Shown: positions 26,554 to 35,514, counted from the stretch's first letter. The stretch: DNA of 64,000 nucleotides from Psychrobacter cibarius (GCA_030686115.1 CP131612.1:2232001-2296000), one strand, 5' to 3'. The notes: generated by a model from the letters alone, not told the origin. Program-made: numbers and translations.

Positions 26554-27717
26554 ATGAAAACCCCTGCTAACGATAACGATCATACAACATCCACTGCCGC
26601 GTCACCTGCCGTTTGGTTAGCTGAAGGTCAGTCAAGCCAGCGTGATATGTTAGCCAGCCTGCAAACCCTGAAAAATCACGCTGATACTCCGTTCAACATT
26701 ATCGCTTCACATCGCCACAATAGACCTGAGATTTTTGAATTTGCCGATAGCGTTTATCGCGAGCCTTCTACTAGCACCGCAGAGAACGATGAGCAAGCAG
26801 TGCTGGAATATGTTGAGCCATTGATGCCGCGTTGGCAGTTTGTGTTAGAACAAGCGCAGAAAAACAACGTAAAAGTGTTGCTCACTGGGCGCAATGGTAT
26901 TGATTACGAAGCCCACCATGAGGCGTTTGACGCAGCGGGTATTCGTTTATTGACGGGTGCAACGAGTGTGGCTGCGTTAGAAGTGATAGATGATAAGTTT
27001 GCCTTTATGCAGCAGTGTCATGAGCATGATATTCCCGTTGCCGAGGCGTGGCGCTTTGATAATGTCGCAGAGCTTGAAGCATTACTTGCTACGTACGGTC
27101 ACCAACCATTATGCGTCAAACCGGTTACGGGTATTTTCGCTCAAGGGTTTTGGCGATTAGATTTAGCCAAAAATGATGGGGAACAGTACGATAGCTTTGA
27201 GCATTTATACTTTACCGAAGAGAAAAAAATCAATACCACGCAATTTATCAATGCCTATGCTAACAGTGTCATGGTGCAGGAACGCCCAATTCCCATGCTG
27301 CTAATGCCTTACTTGTCAGGGCAAGAGTACTCTATCGATGTCGTTTGCGAATATGGAGAAGTATTGGCTGCTGTCACCCGCTATAAAACAGGGAAAATTC
27401 AGCATATCGGCTACGAGCAAGCGGTCATGGATGTCGTCATTCCACTCATAAAAGCCTTTGGCTGCGATGGCATCGTCAGTGTGCAAACCAAAGCTGATGA
27501 TGACGGTCAGCACCGTGTGCTTGAGATTAATAGTCGCCCTTCTGGTGGCATCGACTACACCACCCATAGCGGTGTGGATTTAACCAAAGTTGGATTTGCC
27601 TATTGGCTGGGCTTAACCGATAAACCGATACTGGCTGATATCGCGCAACAAATTACCCCCTGCCAAGTACGCTCAATTATGGTCGGTGTAAAAGTTGAAG
27701 AAGACATCACTGAATAA
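26554..27717 (+). CDS. ATP-grasp ligase of the Ter biosynthetic module
   Basis: A 387-residue ATP-grasp protein, which would join a carboxylate to an amine or thiol through an acyl-phosphate. The fold is indicated by DDKFAFMQQCHEHDIPVAEA (about residues 147-166), the ATP-lysine region PLCVKPVTGIFAQGF near residue 187, the VQERPIPMLLMPYLSGQEYSIDV strand-loop near residue 247, and the metal-binding end VLEINSRPSGG near residue 326, where Glu and Asn bind magnesium. ATG 26554 is preferred over upstream starts because of GAGAGAATT. It heads the plus-strand operon. Comparative work on Ter systems places such an ATP-grasp with two PRTases, a HAD phosphatase and a CitE-like aldolase; the substrate is unknown. 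Confidence 0.85.
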   Translation: MKTPANDNDHTTSTAASPAVWLAEGQSSQRDMLASLQTLKNHADTPFNIIASHRHNRPEIFEFADSVYREPSTSTAENDEQAVLEYVEPLMPRWQFVLEQAQKNNVKVLLTGRNGIDYEAHHEAFDAAGIRLLTGATSVAALEVIDDKFAFMQQCHEHDIPVAEAWRFDNVAELEALLATYGHQPLCVKPVTGIFAQGFWRLDLAKNDGEQYDSFEHLYFTEEKKINTTQFINAYANSVMVQERPIPMLLMPYLSGQEYSIDVVCEYGEVLAAVTRYKTGKIQHIGYEQAVMDVVIPLIKAFGCDGIVSVQTKADDDGQHRVLEINSRPSGGIDYTTHSGVDLTKVGFAYWLGLTDKPILADIAQQITPCQVRSIMVGVKVEEDITE

Positions 27718-27804
27718 GTCAAAATAATAATATAAAAAGCTGACGGCAATGAATCGACAATAATACATCCATGACAACCGAATATATTCAATAAGAGGCA
27801 AACG

Positions 27805-29049
27805 ATGACAGCACAAACCACGTTAGTGTTAGGGGCAAATACGGTCATCGCGACATCGAATTGTTCGGTCGCCTTTGCAACGACAGATCAGTCAAAGTTT
27901 GGCGAGCAGCTTGGGCTATTATGGCTACCTTTGGATGAGCATCGCAAAGCCGCTTGTAGTCCTGCTTATCTTCATGAACCGAAGGAATGGGCGCAGCTCA
28001 ATAGCAAAGATGATCCAAATGCATGGAAATTGGATTTGCCTGCATTGTTTGATAAACAAGGTGCAAGCTTTTTACAACTGATTGCTTATGTTTATCATGA
28101 TCCAAGCCTAAACTTACCTGCCGTTGAATTAAGCAAAGTAAATTTAACCCTCAATGAAGGCGATATTCGTTATGAATTTACCGCAAGCGAACGCCATGTT
28201 AAAGCGGCGATCATATTAGAGATATACCGACGCAATGGACAATTTAAATGCCGCGCCCTTGGTGAAAGCTCCACCCAAGGACTGGCAAGTCTTGAGAATC
28301 GTGTGCAAGTGAGTCTTGATATGCGTCCGCCAGATACGCATGCCCTCATCCAAGATGCCCAGCGCGCACAGCAGCAAGGTTATCCTAACAGTGACGCACG
28401 TCCGCCCAGACAAGTTCAGTCTGGTGAAACTTGGACAGGGACAGCGTTTGCTATCGATCCCTATCATTTACTGACTTGTTATCATGTCATTGAATCGGCG
28501 GCGATGATTGGTGTGCGTCAGCAAGGGCAGCCCGATCGTGAAGCGCAAGTGGTCATCAGCGATATCGGTAGTGATTCAGCCATTATTAGAGTAAGCGAGC
28601 CGCTGCCAAGTTATTTACCCTTAGCACAGCGTTGTACTGATAATTTGGGTGAAACCATCACCACCTTGGGATTTCCGTTATCAGGATTGAGTAGCCAATT
28701 ACAAGTAACGCAAGGCTGCATCTCAGGACTGACAGGGTTTGGCGATGATATTCGCTATCTGCAATTTACTGCGCCTATTCAGCCAGGCTCTAGTGGCAGC
28801 CCTTTATTACTGCCGACTGGCGAAGTTATCGGCATGGTAACGTCCAGCCTCGTCCATGAGCATGCACAAAATATGAACTATGCGGTGAAATTTCAGTTAT
28901 TATCCGCCCTACTCGCGAGCGCTGGAATTAGTTTAGATAATTTATCTGACTCATCTGGCATGTTACGCACGACAGCTGCGCCGCTGACCACGCCTCAATT
29001 AAGCAAACAAAGTCGCGGTGCTTTGTGGTTGGTAGGTTGTCAGGGTTAA
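27805..29049 (+). CDS. TerD-like domain fused to a trypsin-like serine protease
   Basis: A 414-residue protein without signal peptide. Residues about 1-175 form a divergent TerD-like domain: the closing pattern KAAIILEIYRRNGQFKCRALGE matches the TerD end, but the acidic calcium loop [13 protein letters not shown] is absent. Residues about 205-395 form a trypsin-like (S1/HtrA-type) domain with a complete apparent triad: H227 in LTCYHVIES, D257 in GSDSAIIRV and S330 in PGSSGSPLL. A variable spacer with Pro/Gln/Arg (about 180-205) joins them. The protein is probably cytoplasmic, so the protease may be activated through Ter proteins. It lies 87 bases after the ATP-grasp gene with AAGAGGCAAACG before ATG 27805. 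I would not call it a classical DegP because no PDZ domain follows. Confidence 0.85.
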   Translation: MTAQTTLVLGANTVIATSNCSVAFATTDQSKFGEQLGLLWLPLDEHRKAACSPAYLHEPKEWAQLNSKDDPNAWKLDLPALFDKQGASFLQLIAYVYHDPSLNLPAVELSKVNLTLNEGDIRYEFTASERHVKAAIILEIYRRNGQFKCRALGESSTQGLASLENRVQVSLDMRPPDTHALIQDAQRAQQQGYPNSDARPPRQVQSGETWTGTAFAIDPYHLLTCYHVIESAAMIGVRQQGQPDREAQVVISDIGSDSAIIRVSEPLPSYLPLAQRCTDNLGETITTLGFPLSGLSSQLQVTQGCISGLTGFGDDIRYLQFTAPIQPGSSGSPLLLPTGEVIGMVTSSLVHEHAQNMNYAVKFQLLSALLASAGISLDNLSDSSGMLRTTAAPLTTPQLSKQSRGALWLVGCQG

Positions 29050-29447
29050 TGATTCACTATAGTGTCGACAAACCTTAAATAAATACATCTAAACACTTGA
29101 TTTATTTAGTAGTTGATTATTTCGATACGCGCTATCATAATAACCCGGCTTAGAAATAACAAGTGTTGAGCTACACCCTATTTTTAAGATTTTGACCTTG
29201 ATAAAATCCAACTTAAATAATTAGAAAGTTATAGTTACCCAACTTTTAAAAGCATACACTGCTACTCAAATGAGTTTTTAGCAATTTCTATCTGCGTAGG
29301 TACAGCAAGCGCAGAGCATCAATTCTAATGGCACGTAATAATACTTGCACCTTTTTTATTTCAAACCATATATACAAAGCAAAAATCTTAGTACAAATGT
29401 AAGAAAAAATTCCAATAAAAATTAATAACTAAAGTAAGCAAATAGAT
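29050..29447. other. AT-rich spacer before the J-domain gene
   Basis: 398 bases, visibly more AT-rich than the surrounding operon and interrupting the otherwise short intergenic gaps of the module. I see no gene, no terminator with a T-run and no inverted ends. It may be the left flank of inserted DNA. Confidence 0.55.
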
Positions 29448-30521
29448 ATGATTTATATAATAATTTTAGTTGCTGTTTTTTTCATAATAGGTGCTTTGTC
29501 AAATGATGATGAAAGTGTTTCAGATAATACTGCCACTAGAAACTATTCCTACACTACGAAGCTAGAGGGCAAGTATCTACACTTAAGTATGGATACTATT
29601 CCTTATGGAACAGAAGTTGTTATTCTTGAACTTGCTTATCAGGGACAAAATGTAAAAAGTTATTATGATATTTTTAATGATGAAGAAGGCAACTTTATAA
29701 CTGGTGCTCGCAATAACGATAATAATGGTCCTTACTCAATAAGTGTGCCTATCAATGCTTTAATTTTGCCTAGAAATAAAGACATCACCTTAGATTTTAA
29801 TATTACGCTTTTAAAGGATGGCGTTATTCTCGATAAACTCAAATCTCAAGAGGAAATTCGTATAAGCTCTAGCTCTTTTTTACTTATGGAATGGTTCATT
29901 CCTACAATAAAAATTTTGGCTTACTACTCCATAAAAAAAGGTGACTCCAATGATTCAAAATCTTGGTCCAAAGACAACATTAAAGTTATCAAAAATGTTT
30001 TTTCAAATCACATAGAAAACAATCCAGAAGAACGAGATTTTTTAAAAAATCAAATGAAAATCTTATCAGGTACTTCAATAGATTTGAGAGAATGTGTTAA
30101 GGATTTCAATAATAGAGCAAATACTACTAATGATAAGAATACTATTTTCTATGCATCAGCTCGAATAATAATCAATAACTTAGAGTCAGGAAAATGGTTG
30201 CATATAGAAAAAGGTCTAGCAGAGATTAAAAATCTGAGCAAATTAATGGGCATTAGCAATGAAATATTAGAGGATGTTTACTCTGGTTTTGAAACCCTTA
30301 AAAACCAAGACAAACCTACAGAAGCTTCTGATAATCTAAAAGCATTAAAGATTCTTGGTTTGTTAGAAGGAGCTACTATCGAAGAAATGCGTAGAGCTTA
30401 TAGGTTAAAGATCAAAGACTTTCATCCTGACAAATACACTCACTTACCTGAATCTGTAAAACTGGTACTTCAAGAAAAAGCTCAAGAACTAAACCTTGCA
30501 AAAGAAACACTACGATTTTAG
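29448..30521 (+). CDS. Membrane-anchored J-domain protein (DjlA-like layout)
   Basis: A 357-residue protein with an N-terminal membrane anchor (residues about 1-19, MIYIIILVAVFFIIGAL), a beta-rich region of about residues 35-145 that I do not recognise, an alpha-helical central region of about 145-275 that could be TerB-like, and a C-terminal J domain with the HPD motif at H326-P327-D328 (IKDFHPDKYTHLPE). Anchor, TerB-like core and C-terminal J domain is the order seen in DjlA, although the extra beta domain is not typical. It would recruit an Hsp70 at the inner membrane. Codon use is strongly AT-rich (many ATA, AAA, TTA) unlike its neighbours, pointing to horizontal acquisition. The TerB assignment is tentative. 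Confidence 0.7.
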   Translation: MIYIIILVAVFFIIGALSNDDESVSDNTATRNYSYTTKLEGKYLHLSMDTIPYGTEVVILELAYQGQNVKSYYDIFNDEEGNFITGARNNDNNGPYSISVPINALILPRNKDITLDFNITLLKDGVILDKLKSQEEIRISSSSFLLMEWFIPTIKILAYYSIKKGDSNDSKSWSKDNIKVIKNVFSNHIENNPEERDFLKNQMKILSGTSIDLRECVKDFNNRANTTNDKNTIFYASARIIINNLESGKWLHIEKGLAEIKNLSKLMGISNEILEDVYSGFETLKNQDKPTEASDNLKALKILGLLEGATIEEMRRAYRLKIKDFHPDKYTHLPESVKLVLQEKAQELNLAKETLRF

Positions 30522-30546
30522 CACTCAATAACGTTGAAACCTTTAT

Positions 30547-31890
30547 ATGACTACAAACAGTATTTCCATGAAAAAAAGCTATGTCTGCACCATTACCCTA
30601 CCACGCGGCAATCTTGATTTAACCTATCAAACCAATTCAGCCATTACGAAAAATGGGGCAGAACCAAGTAATGATTATCAATTAGAAGACTTACTTGGAT
30701 TTGCACAACGCATTAACCCAAAACGTGCCTTTTTGTTTGTCTCAAAAGTATTAGGTCGTCATATTCCAGTGGCTCCTAGCATCATGCGTCATGCTTTTAC
30801 TGACTTGGCGAATTTGGTTCCTAGCGATTTGCCTGAGCCGATTTTAGTCATTGGTATGGCAGAGACGGCGGTTGGCTTATCTGCGGGGGTACATCAAGCG
30901 CTACAAACGCGTTACCCCAATGCCTTACTATTGAACTCTACGCGTCATGCGCAACATGATGACAATAAGGACAGTAGCAGCAAGGACAGTAGCAGCGACT
31001 CTTTATTAACCACTTTCAGCGAAGACCACAGTCATGCCAGCCAGCATCTCATTTATCAAAGTGCAGATACAGTGACCCAAGCGCAGCTGCTAGCGAGCAA
31101 GACCTTGATTATGGTGGATGATGAAGCGTCGACGGGCAATACTTGCGTCAATGTCGTCACTGCCCTTCGTAACGCAGGACTTGACCAACTAGAGCAAGTA
31201 CATCTTACCACTTTGGTTGATTGGTCTTTAAACCAGAATCAGAATGCAGCCGATGTAAATGAGGCTGTATCTGACCAAATCGCAAAACGCCTGCCCAATA
31301 TCCACTTTCAACGTCATCATCTACTGTCCGGTGCATGGACTTGGACAGATGCACCCAATCCCGAACCGATAACGATGCCATCGGTTGATACAACTGAAGC
31401 AGGCAGTCAAGCGCTAGGTAATACTGGCAATTGGGGACGTTTCCCAACCCTAGATAGCACCGATGGGTTTGATCATTATCTTTTAAGGTTTCAAACTGCC
31501 TTTAACGTTTTTAACAAGCAAGCTCAACCTGAGAAAGAGCAGTTTGATAAAGAACAGTTGCCACAGCGTATCTTAGTGTTGGGCAGTAATGAGTTTGTTT
31601 GGTTACCGTTTTTATTGGCGGAATGGCTTGCGCAAAATACGCATGTAGAGAATAGTAAGAATACGGTTAATTTTAGTGCGTTAACCCGTTCACCGATTGC
31701 GCTTGGTGGTGCAATTACCTCGATGCTAAGTTTTAATGATAGTTATGGGCTTGGTATGACCAACTTTGCATATAACGTTACACCTAGCGATTGGGATTTG
31801 ATTGTCTTGTGTGTGGAAACGTCCGCTGATAGCGTTGATGCTATGTGGAAAGGTTTGGAGAATGTATTGGTGGTGAGTCCGACGCTGTAA
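30547..31890 (+). CDS. PRTase-TRSP domain protein of the Ter biosynthetic module
   Basis: A 447-residue protein. Residues about 50-235 form a phosphoribosyltransferase-like domain with the PRPP-loop form LIMVDDEASTGNT (V190 to T199 region) and an upstream ILVIGMAETAVGLSAG strand-loop near residue 100. Residues about 330-447 form the TRSP domain, named for a motif that is visible as T380-R-S-P in ALTRSPI, followed by GGAITSMLSFNDSYGLGMTNF. The protein matches the PRTase-TRSP fusion known only from Ter-type biosynthetic modules. Between the two PRTase strands lies a Ser/Lys/Asp insert encoded by an exact 15-base tandem repeat (30967-30996). The start could also be ATG 30568. Confidence 0.85.
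   Translation: MTTNSISMKKSYVCTITLPRGNLDLTYQTNSAITKNGAEPSNDYQLEDLLGFAQRINPKRAFLFVSKVLGRHIPVAPSIMRHAFTDLANLVPSDLPEPILVIGMAETAVGLSAGVHQALQTRYPNALLLNSTRHAQHDDNKDSSSKDSSSDSLLTTFSEDHSHASQHLIYQSADTVTQAQLLASKTLIMVDDEASTGNTCVNVVTALRNAGLDQLEQVHLTTLVDWSLNQNQNAADVNEAVSDQIAKRLPNIHFQRHHLLSGAWTWTDAPNPEPITMPSVDTTEAGSQALGNTGNWGRFPTLDSTDGFDHYLLRFQTAFNVFNKQAQPEKEQFDKEQLPQRILVLGSNEFVWLPFLLAEWLAQNTHVENSKNTVNFSALTRSPIALGGAITSMLSFNDSYGLGMTNFAYNVTPSDWDLIVLCVETSADSVDAMWKGLENVLVVSPTL
30967..30996 (+). repeat. Exact 15-base tandem repeat inside the PRTase-TRSP gene
   Basis: Two identical copies of AAGGACAGTAGCAGC in a row, encoding KDSSS twice at residues about 141-150. Being a multiple of three it keeps the frame. 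It looks like a slippage duplication in a surface loop. Confidence 0.9.
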
Positions 31891-31972
31891 ATTATTTTAT
31901 AAGAACTGTCCTCTTACAACCACCATCTAAATCCCGCTCTGCTTTTCACATTCAACCCTTACGGACACCTTT

Positions 31973-32800
31973 ATGACCAGCCCATTCTTTCAAGCCAATC
32001 CTGATATTCTCAAGCCTTACGCGCTAATGGATTTGGACGATACGCTCTTTCAAACTCAGCGTAAAATTGACGCATGGGACTTACCCACCACTGAAGCTGA
32101 AAACTTAGTTTGTGCAACCGTTAACAAGCAAGGCGAGCCATTAAGTTTTATGAGTCAGCGTCAAGCCACATTTTTTAACTGGCTACTTGCTAGCACTGAT
32201 CTAATCGTAGTGACGGCACGTGACCGTAGTGAAATCCAGCGCGTAAAACTGCCTTTTGATAGCTGGCAAGTTTTGACTCATGGCGCGATTATTCTTGACA
32301 AAGACGGTGCGTTACAAGCTCAGTGGCAACAGCATATGTATAATAAGCTTGCGCCATTGCAAGAAAAATTGCAGCAGCTGAGCCAGCTATTCGCGAATCA
32401 CAGCAAAAATGACAATAGCCAGCTGGTCTTTACACCACATATCGATAGCTTTAGTAATAGCGCTGATAATAAAGAATTAACTGTTTATCTGGCTATCAAA
32501 CATGCGCAAAAAGACCATAAAGCATTAGTAGATCTCGCTGCAAAACTGCCAACGTTAATACGAGACTTTGAGCAGGATTTTTATGTGCACGTGAATGCGA
32601 ATAATCTAGCGATATTGCCGCACGCAGTTCATAAGCGCCATGCGGTACAGTTCTTGTTAGCTAATCATTTAGACAGTCAACTACCAAGCTTTGGCTTTGG
32701 TGACAGTTTGGCAGATTTACCATTTTTACAGCTGCTTGACTGGTATGGTATGCCCAATCATGGTCAGTTACATGAACGACTTAGCTCTCAATCATTCTAA
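31973..32800 (+). CDS. HAD-superfamily hydrolase of the Ter biosynthetic module
   Basis: A 275-residue HAD phosphatase. Motif I is MDLDDTLF, with catalytic D20 and D22; motif II corresponds to LIVVTARDRSE near residue 83; the C-terminal metal-binding motif is FGFGDSLADLPFL near residue 240. The region between holds a cap domain of the Cof/SPP-like type. It would dephosphorylate a small phosphorylated intermediate made by the PRTases. ATG 31973 follows GGACACC. Part of the 26554-35349 operon. Confidence 0.85.
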   Translation: MTSPFFQANPDILKPYALMDLDDTLFQTQRKIDAWDLPTTEAENLVCATVNKQGEPLSFMSQRQATFFNWLLASTDLIVVTARDRSEIQRVKLPFDSWQVLTHGAIILDKDGALQAQWQQHMYNKLAPLQEKLQQLSQLFANHSKNDNSQLVFTPHIDSFSNSADNKELTVYLAIKHAQKDHKALVDLAAKLPTLIRDFEQDFYVHVNANNLAILPHAVHKRHAVQFLLANHLDSQLPSFGFGDSLADLPFLQLLDWYGMPNHGQLHERLSSQSF

Positions 32801-32863
32801 ATACTTAATCTCTCCTAAATAAAAACAATAATCGCCGCCGTTTATAGAAGTAGAAATTATTTT

Positions 32864-34060
32864 ATGACCCATCATATAACAAACCCTAATGTTCAAAAAT
32901 TAGAAGCATATGGCTCAGGCAGCTATCTTGCCAGTGATGTGACCGTACTGCTCGATATAGTGGCTAAAAACGCGGTCGCCGATGTGCCAGTCAGTCAAAA
33001 AGAAGCACTTATTCAAAGTGGGCAACGTCATTATTCTGATATGTTGACCTTGGAGCAAGCGCCTACTGCTATGCATGAGCAGCTATACACGCAAGCATTA
33101 GAGCAAGGAGCTGAGAGGACTGCCACTGATATTGCTAACTTAGCTTATACGCTACATCATATTTTTCAAAAATCTCGAAATGAACATACCGTTAGTAATG
33201 AGCGCCCGCTAGTCTTAGTCAGTTTGGTGCGCGCAGGTTTGCCAGTTGGCGTTTTGTTGCAGCGTGCATTAGCAGACGTTAATAGCAGCTATGCTTTGCC
33301 GAGCGTGCATTATGGAATCAGCATCATTCGCGACCGCGGACTTGATCCAGTTGCGTTACAAATGATATTGAATGCTCATCCAGACAGTCCTATCGTATTT
33401 GTTGACGGCTGGACAGGCAAAGGCGCGATTTATCAAGAGCTTGCTCATAGTTTAGAAAAATTTAGCGATCCTAGCCATGCAAACTTTGCCAATATCTTTC
33501 ATCAAGGCGCAAGTGTTATTCCCTTATTAACGCTGGCTGATCCAGCTGGCGTTGCTTGGCTTGCAGCTAGTATCGATGACTGGCTGATTCCTTCAGGGCT
33601 ATTAAATAGTACGGTGTCGGGGCTTATATCACGTAGCTTATATACCGAGCCAGCATTAGGACTACACCGCAGCGTGTTTTATGATAACTTAATTGAGGTC
33701 GACCATAGCTTAGCTTTCATCGCTCATATCGATGCAGCGCGCCGTGCATTAGCCCCACCTTTGCAATGCTTGCCGACGTTTCAGCAGCCGCGCTATCAGA
33801 CAGCTGCTTTAATCGACAAGCTGGCAGCAGACTACGATATCACCAATCGTAACCGCATTAAGCCAACGATTGCAGAGGCAACACGGGCGATATTGCGCCG
33901 TGACCCTGAACGCATATTATTAGCCAGCGCTGATCATCCTGATACCATACTGCTAAGACATTTATGTGCCCAGCGAAATATCATTATTAGTGTATTAGGT
34001 GATAAAATACATCCCTATCAAGCCATCACGCTTATCAAGCAACGTAGCGAAGACCACTAA
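32864..34060 (+). CDS. StiP/PRTase_1-PELOTA protein of the Ter biosynthetic module
   Basis: A 398-residue protein. The N-terminal part (about residues 10-310) is of the PRTase_1 family, which databases also label 'cysteine protease StiP': GSGSYLASDVTVLL near residue 17, VLVSLVRAGLPVGVLLQRAL near residue 117, HYGISIIRDRGLD near 146 and VFVDGWTGKGAI near 176. The C-terminal part (about 325-398) resembles a PELOTA RNA-binding domain (L7Ae fold): IKPTIAEATRAILRRDPERILL followed by DTILLRHLCAQRNI and a closing HPYQAITLIK. The name 'cysteine protease' is a database label without clear support in the sequence; the phosphoribosyltransferase view comes from fold comparison. It is one of two PRTases in the module. 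Confidence 0.85.
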   Translation: MTHHITNPNVQKLEAYGSGSYLASDVTVLLDIVAKNAVADVPVSQKEALIQSGQRHYSDMLTLEQAPTAMHEQLYTQALEQGAERTATDIANLAYTLHHIFQKSRNEHTVSNERPLVLVSLVRAGLPVGVLLQRALADVNSSYALPSVHYGISIIRDRGLDPVALQMILNAHPDSPIVFVDGWTGKGAIYQELAHSLEKFSDPSHANFANIFHQGASVIPLLTLADPAGVAWLAASIDDWLIPSGLLNSTVSGLISRSLYTEPALGLHRSVFYDNLIEVDHSLAFIAHIDAARRALAPPLQCLPTFQQPRYQTAALIDKLAADYDITNRNRIKPTIAEATRAILRRDPERILLASADHPDTILLRHLCAQRNIIISVLGDKIHPYQAITLIKQRSEDH

Positions 34061-34272
34061 TCATTGCTACACTCGCGGTTTTTATAAACCAGACCCGTCT
34101 CAAACTCAAAGCAGCGAAAGAAAAGCGAAAGAAAAAGGTAAAACTACTCCTTCTTGTCGGCTAAACGAATTTGACATTACCAAACGTATTTTTGGGTTTG
34201 CGGTCATTGCTGCTAAGCCATACCACTTGATGATACTTCTTAGATTTTATAACCATTCACTTATCACTATTG

Positions 34273-35349
34273 ATGATGCCAATTATGTCAGATATGCAAA
34301 ACAACGAGTCTACTCTTTATCAAAACACCCAGTCTTACGCTCACCTTATTACTGAGCGTCATGCGATGCTAAAACCACATGCGCATCACCCGTATCAGTT
34401 GGGGGCTAGCCTATACATGCCAGCAACTCGCCAAGATATTTGGCAAGTCATTAAGCGTGATAAATTACCAACGATTAATAGTATTATCATCTGCCTAGAA
34501 GATGCCGTCAGCCATAGTGATGTTGAGCTGGCACTTCAGCGCTTGCAAACGTTGCTGCATACATGGGCGACGCATGTCGATAGCATCAATGACCCATCAA
34601 AACATGCCGACATTCAGATTGAACAACCAACACGCCCGCTGGTATTTATACGCCCGCGTCATCCAGCGATGTTAGAGCAGCTCTCAGGTTTTGCCCATAT
34701 CGATTTGATTGATGGCTTTGTCATGCCGAAAGTCGACATGTATAGCCTATCCAATTGGCGTATGGCCTGCCAAAATCTGAGTACTGAGCAACTATTGATG
34801 CCGACGCTTGAAACCGCAGCCCTATTTAATCCACATCATAATCAGGAATTGGCCATCGGTTTTAAAGAAGCTTTTAGCCAGCCTGTATTTGCCTTGCGTA
34901 TCGGTGGCAATGATTTATTTGCAGCATTGCGTTTGCGCCGTCCCAAAAACAGCATCGTTTATGATACTCCTATCGGCACCCTTGCCTATCAGCTGCTCGG
35001 CTGCTTTGTGCCGCATGGCTTTTATTTAACAGCTCCTGTCTTTGAATATTTGGATCAGCCAACGCTATTTATGCAAGAGCTAACCCGCGATGTTAGCTTA
35101 GGATTGGTCGGCAAAACGGTCATTCATCCAAGCCAAATTGCGCTGGTGCAACAAGCCTATTGCGTACCATTGAGCATTTTAGATGAGGCGCAAGCAATCT
35201 TGCATAGCGAGGCAAAAGCGGTGTTTAAATATAACAATACTATGCTAGAGCCTGCTACCCATCGCGCGTGGGCAACAGAAATAGTCAATCGTGCCGAGGC
35301 ATGTGGCACCCTTGATGACGGTAATAATGACTATACGGCGCGGTTATAA
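34273..35349 (+). CDS. HpcH/HpaI aldolase / citrate-lyase-like protein
   Basis: A 358-residue TIM-barrel protein of the HpcH/CitE type, last gene of the Ter biosynthetic operon. It shows LGASLYMPATRQDI near the N-terminus, IIICLEDAVSHSDVE near residue 75 with the metal-binding Glu-Asp pair, FIRPRHP near 130, DGFVMPKVD near 155, LMPTLETAALF near 178, LRIGGNDLF near 215 and the ending VGKTVIHPSQIALV near 285. CitE-like enzymes cleave or join C-C bonds of acyl-CoA esters or 2-oxoacids; here the substrate is unknown. The start is uncertain, with in-frame ATGs at 34273, 34276, 34285 and 34294 and no clear ribosome-binding site. The 212-base gap upstream is the largest inside the late operon. Confidence 0.85.
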   Translation: MMPIMSDMQNNESTLYQNTQSYAHLITERHAMLKPHAHHPYQLGASLYMPATRQDIWQVIKRDKLPTINSIIICLEDAVSHSDVELALQRLQTLLHTWATHVDSINDPSKHADIQIEQPTRPLVFIRPRHPAMLEQLSGFAHIDLIDGFVMPKVDMYSLSNWRMACQNLSTEQLLMPTLETAALFNPHHNQELAIGFKEAFSQPVFALRIGGNDLFAALRLRRPKNSIVYDTPIGTLAYQLLGCFVPHGFYLTAPVFEYLDQPTLFMQELTRDVSLGLVGKTVIHPSQIALVQQAYCVPLSILDEAQAILHSEAKAVFKYNNTMLEPATHRAWATEIVNRAEACGTLDDGNNDYTARL

Positions 35350-35402
35350 ATAAATACTTTAAAGTTACTACCTTCAAATGTAATCTCTTACATGCGCTCA
35401 AT

Positions 35403-35440
35403 AAAAAAGCCGTTATCACATTCAAGATAGCGGCTTTTTT
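35403..35440. terminator. Terminator ending the Ter biosynthetic operon
   Basis: AAAAAAGCCGTTATC / GATAGCGGCTTTTTT stem with T-run on both strands; it also faces the convergent hydrolase gene. Confidence 0.9.
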
Positions 35441-35514
35441 AGCACAAAGGTTCCATCACTCTATTACTATTAAAACGATGCCTTATTTAAGGCTATTTCA
35501 AGACCAACTCAAAA

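Noticed and set aside
33999..34355. Frame spanning the PRTase_1-aldolase gap
   Set aside because: Out of frame with both genes and overlapping their ends; no similarity.
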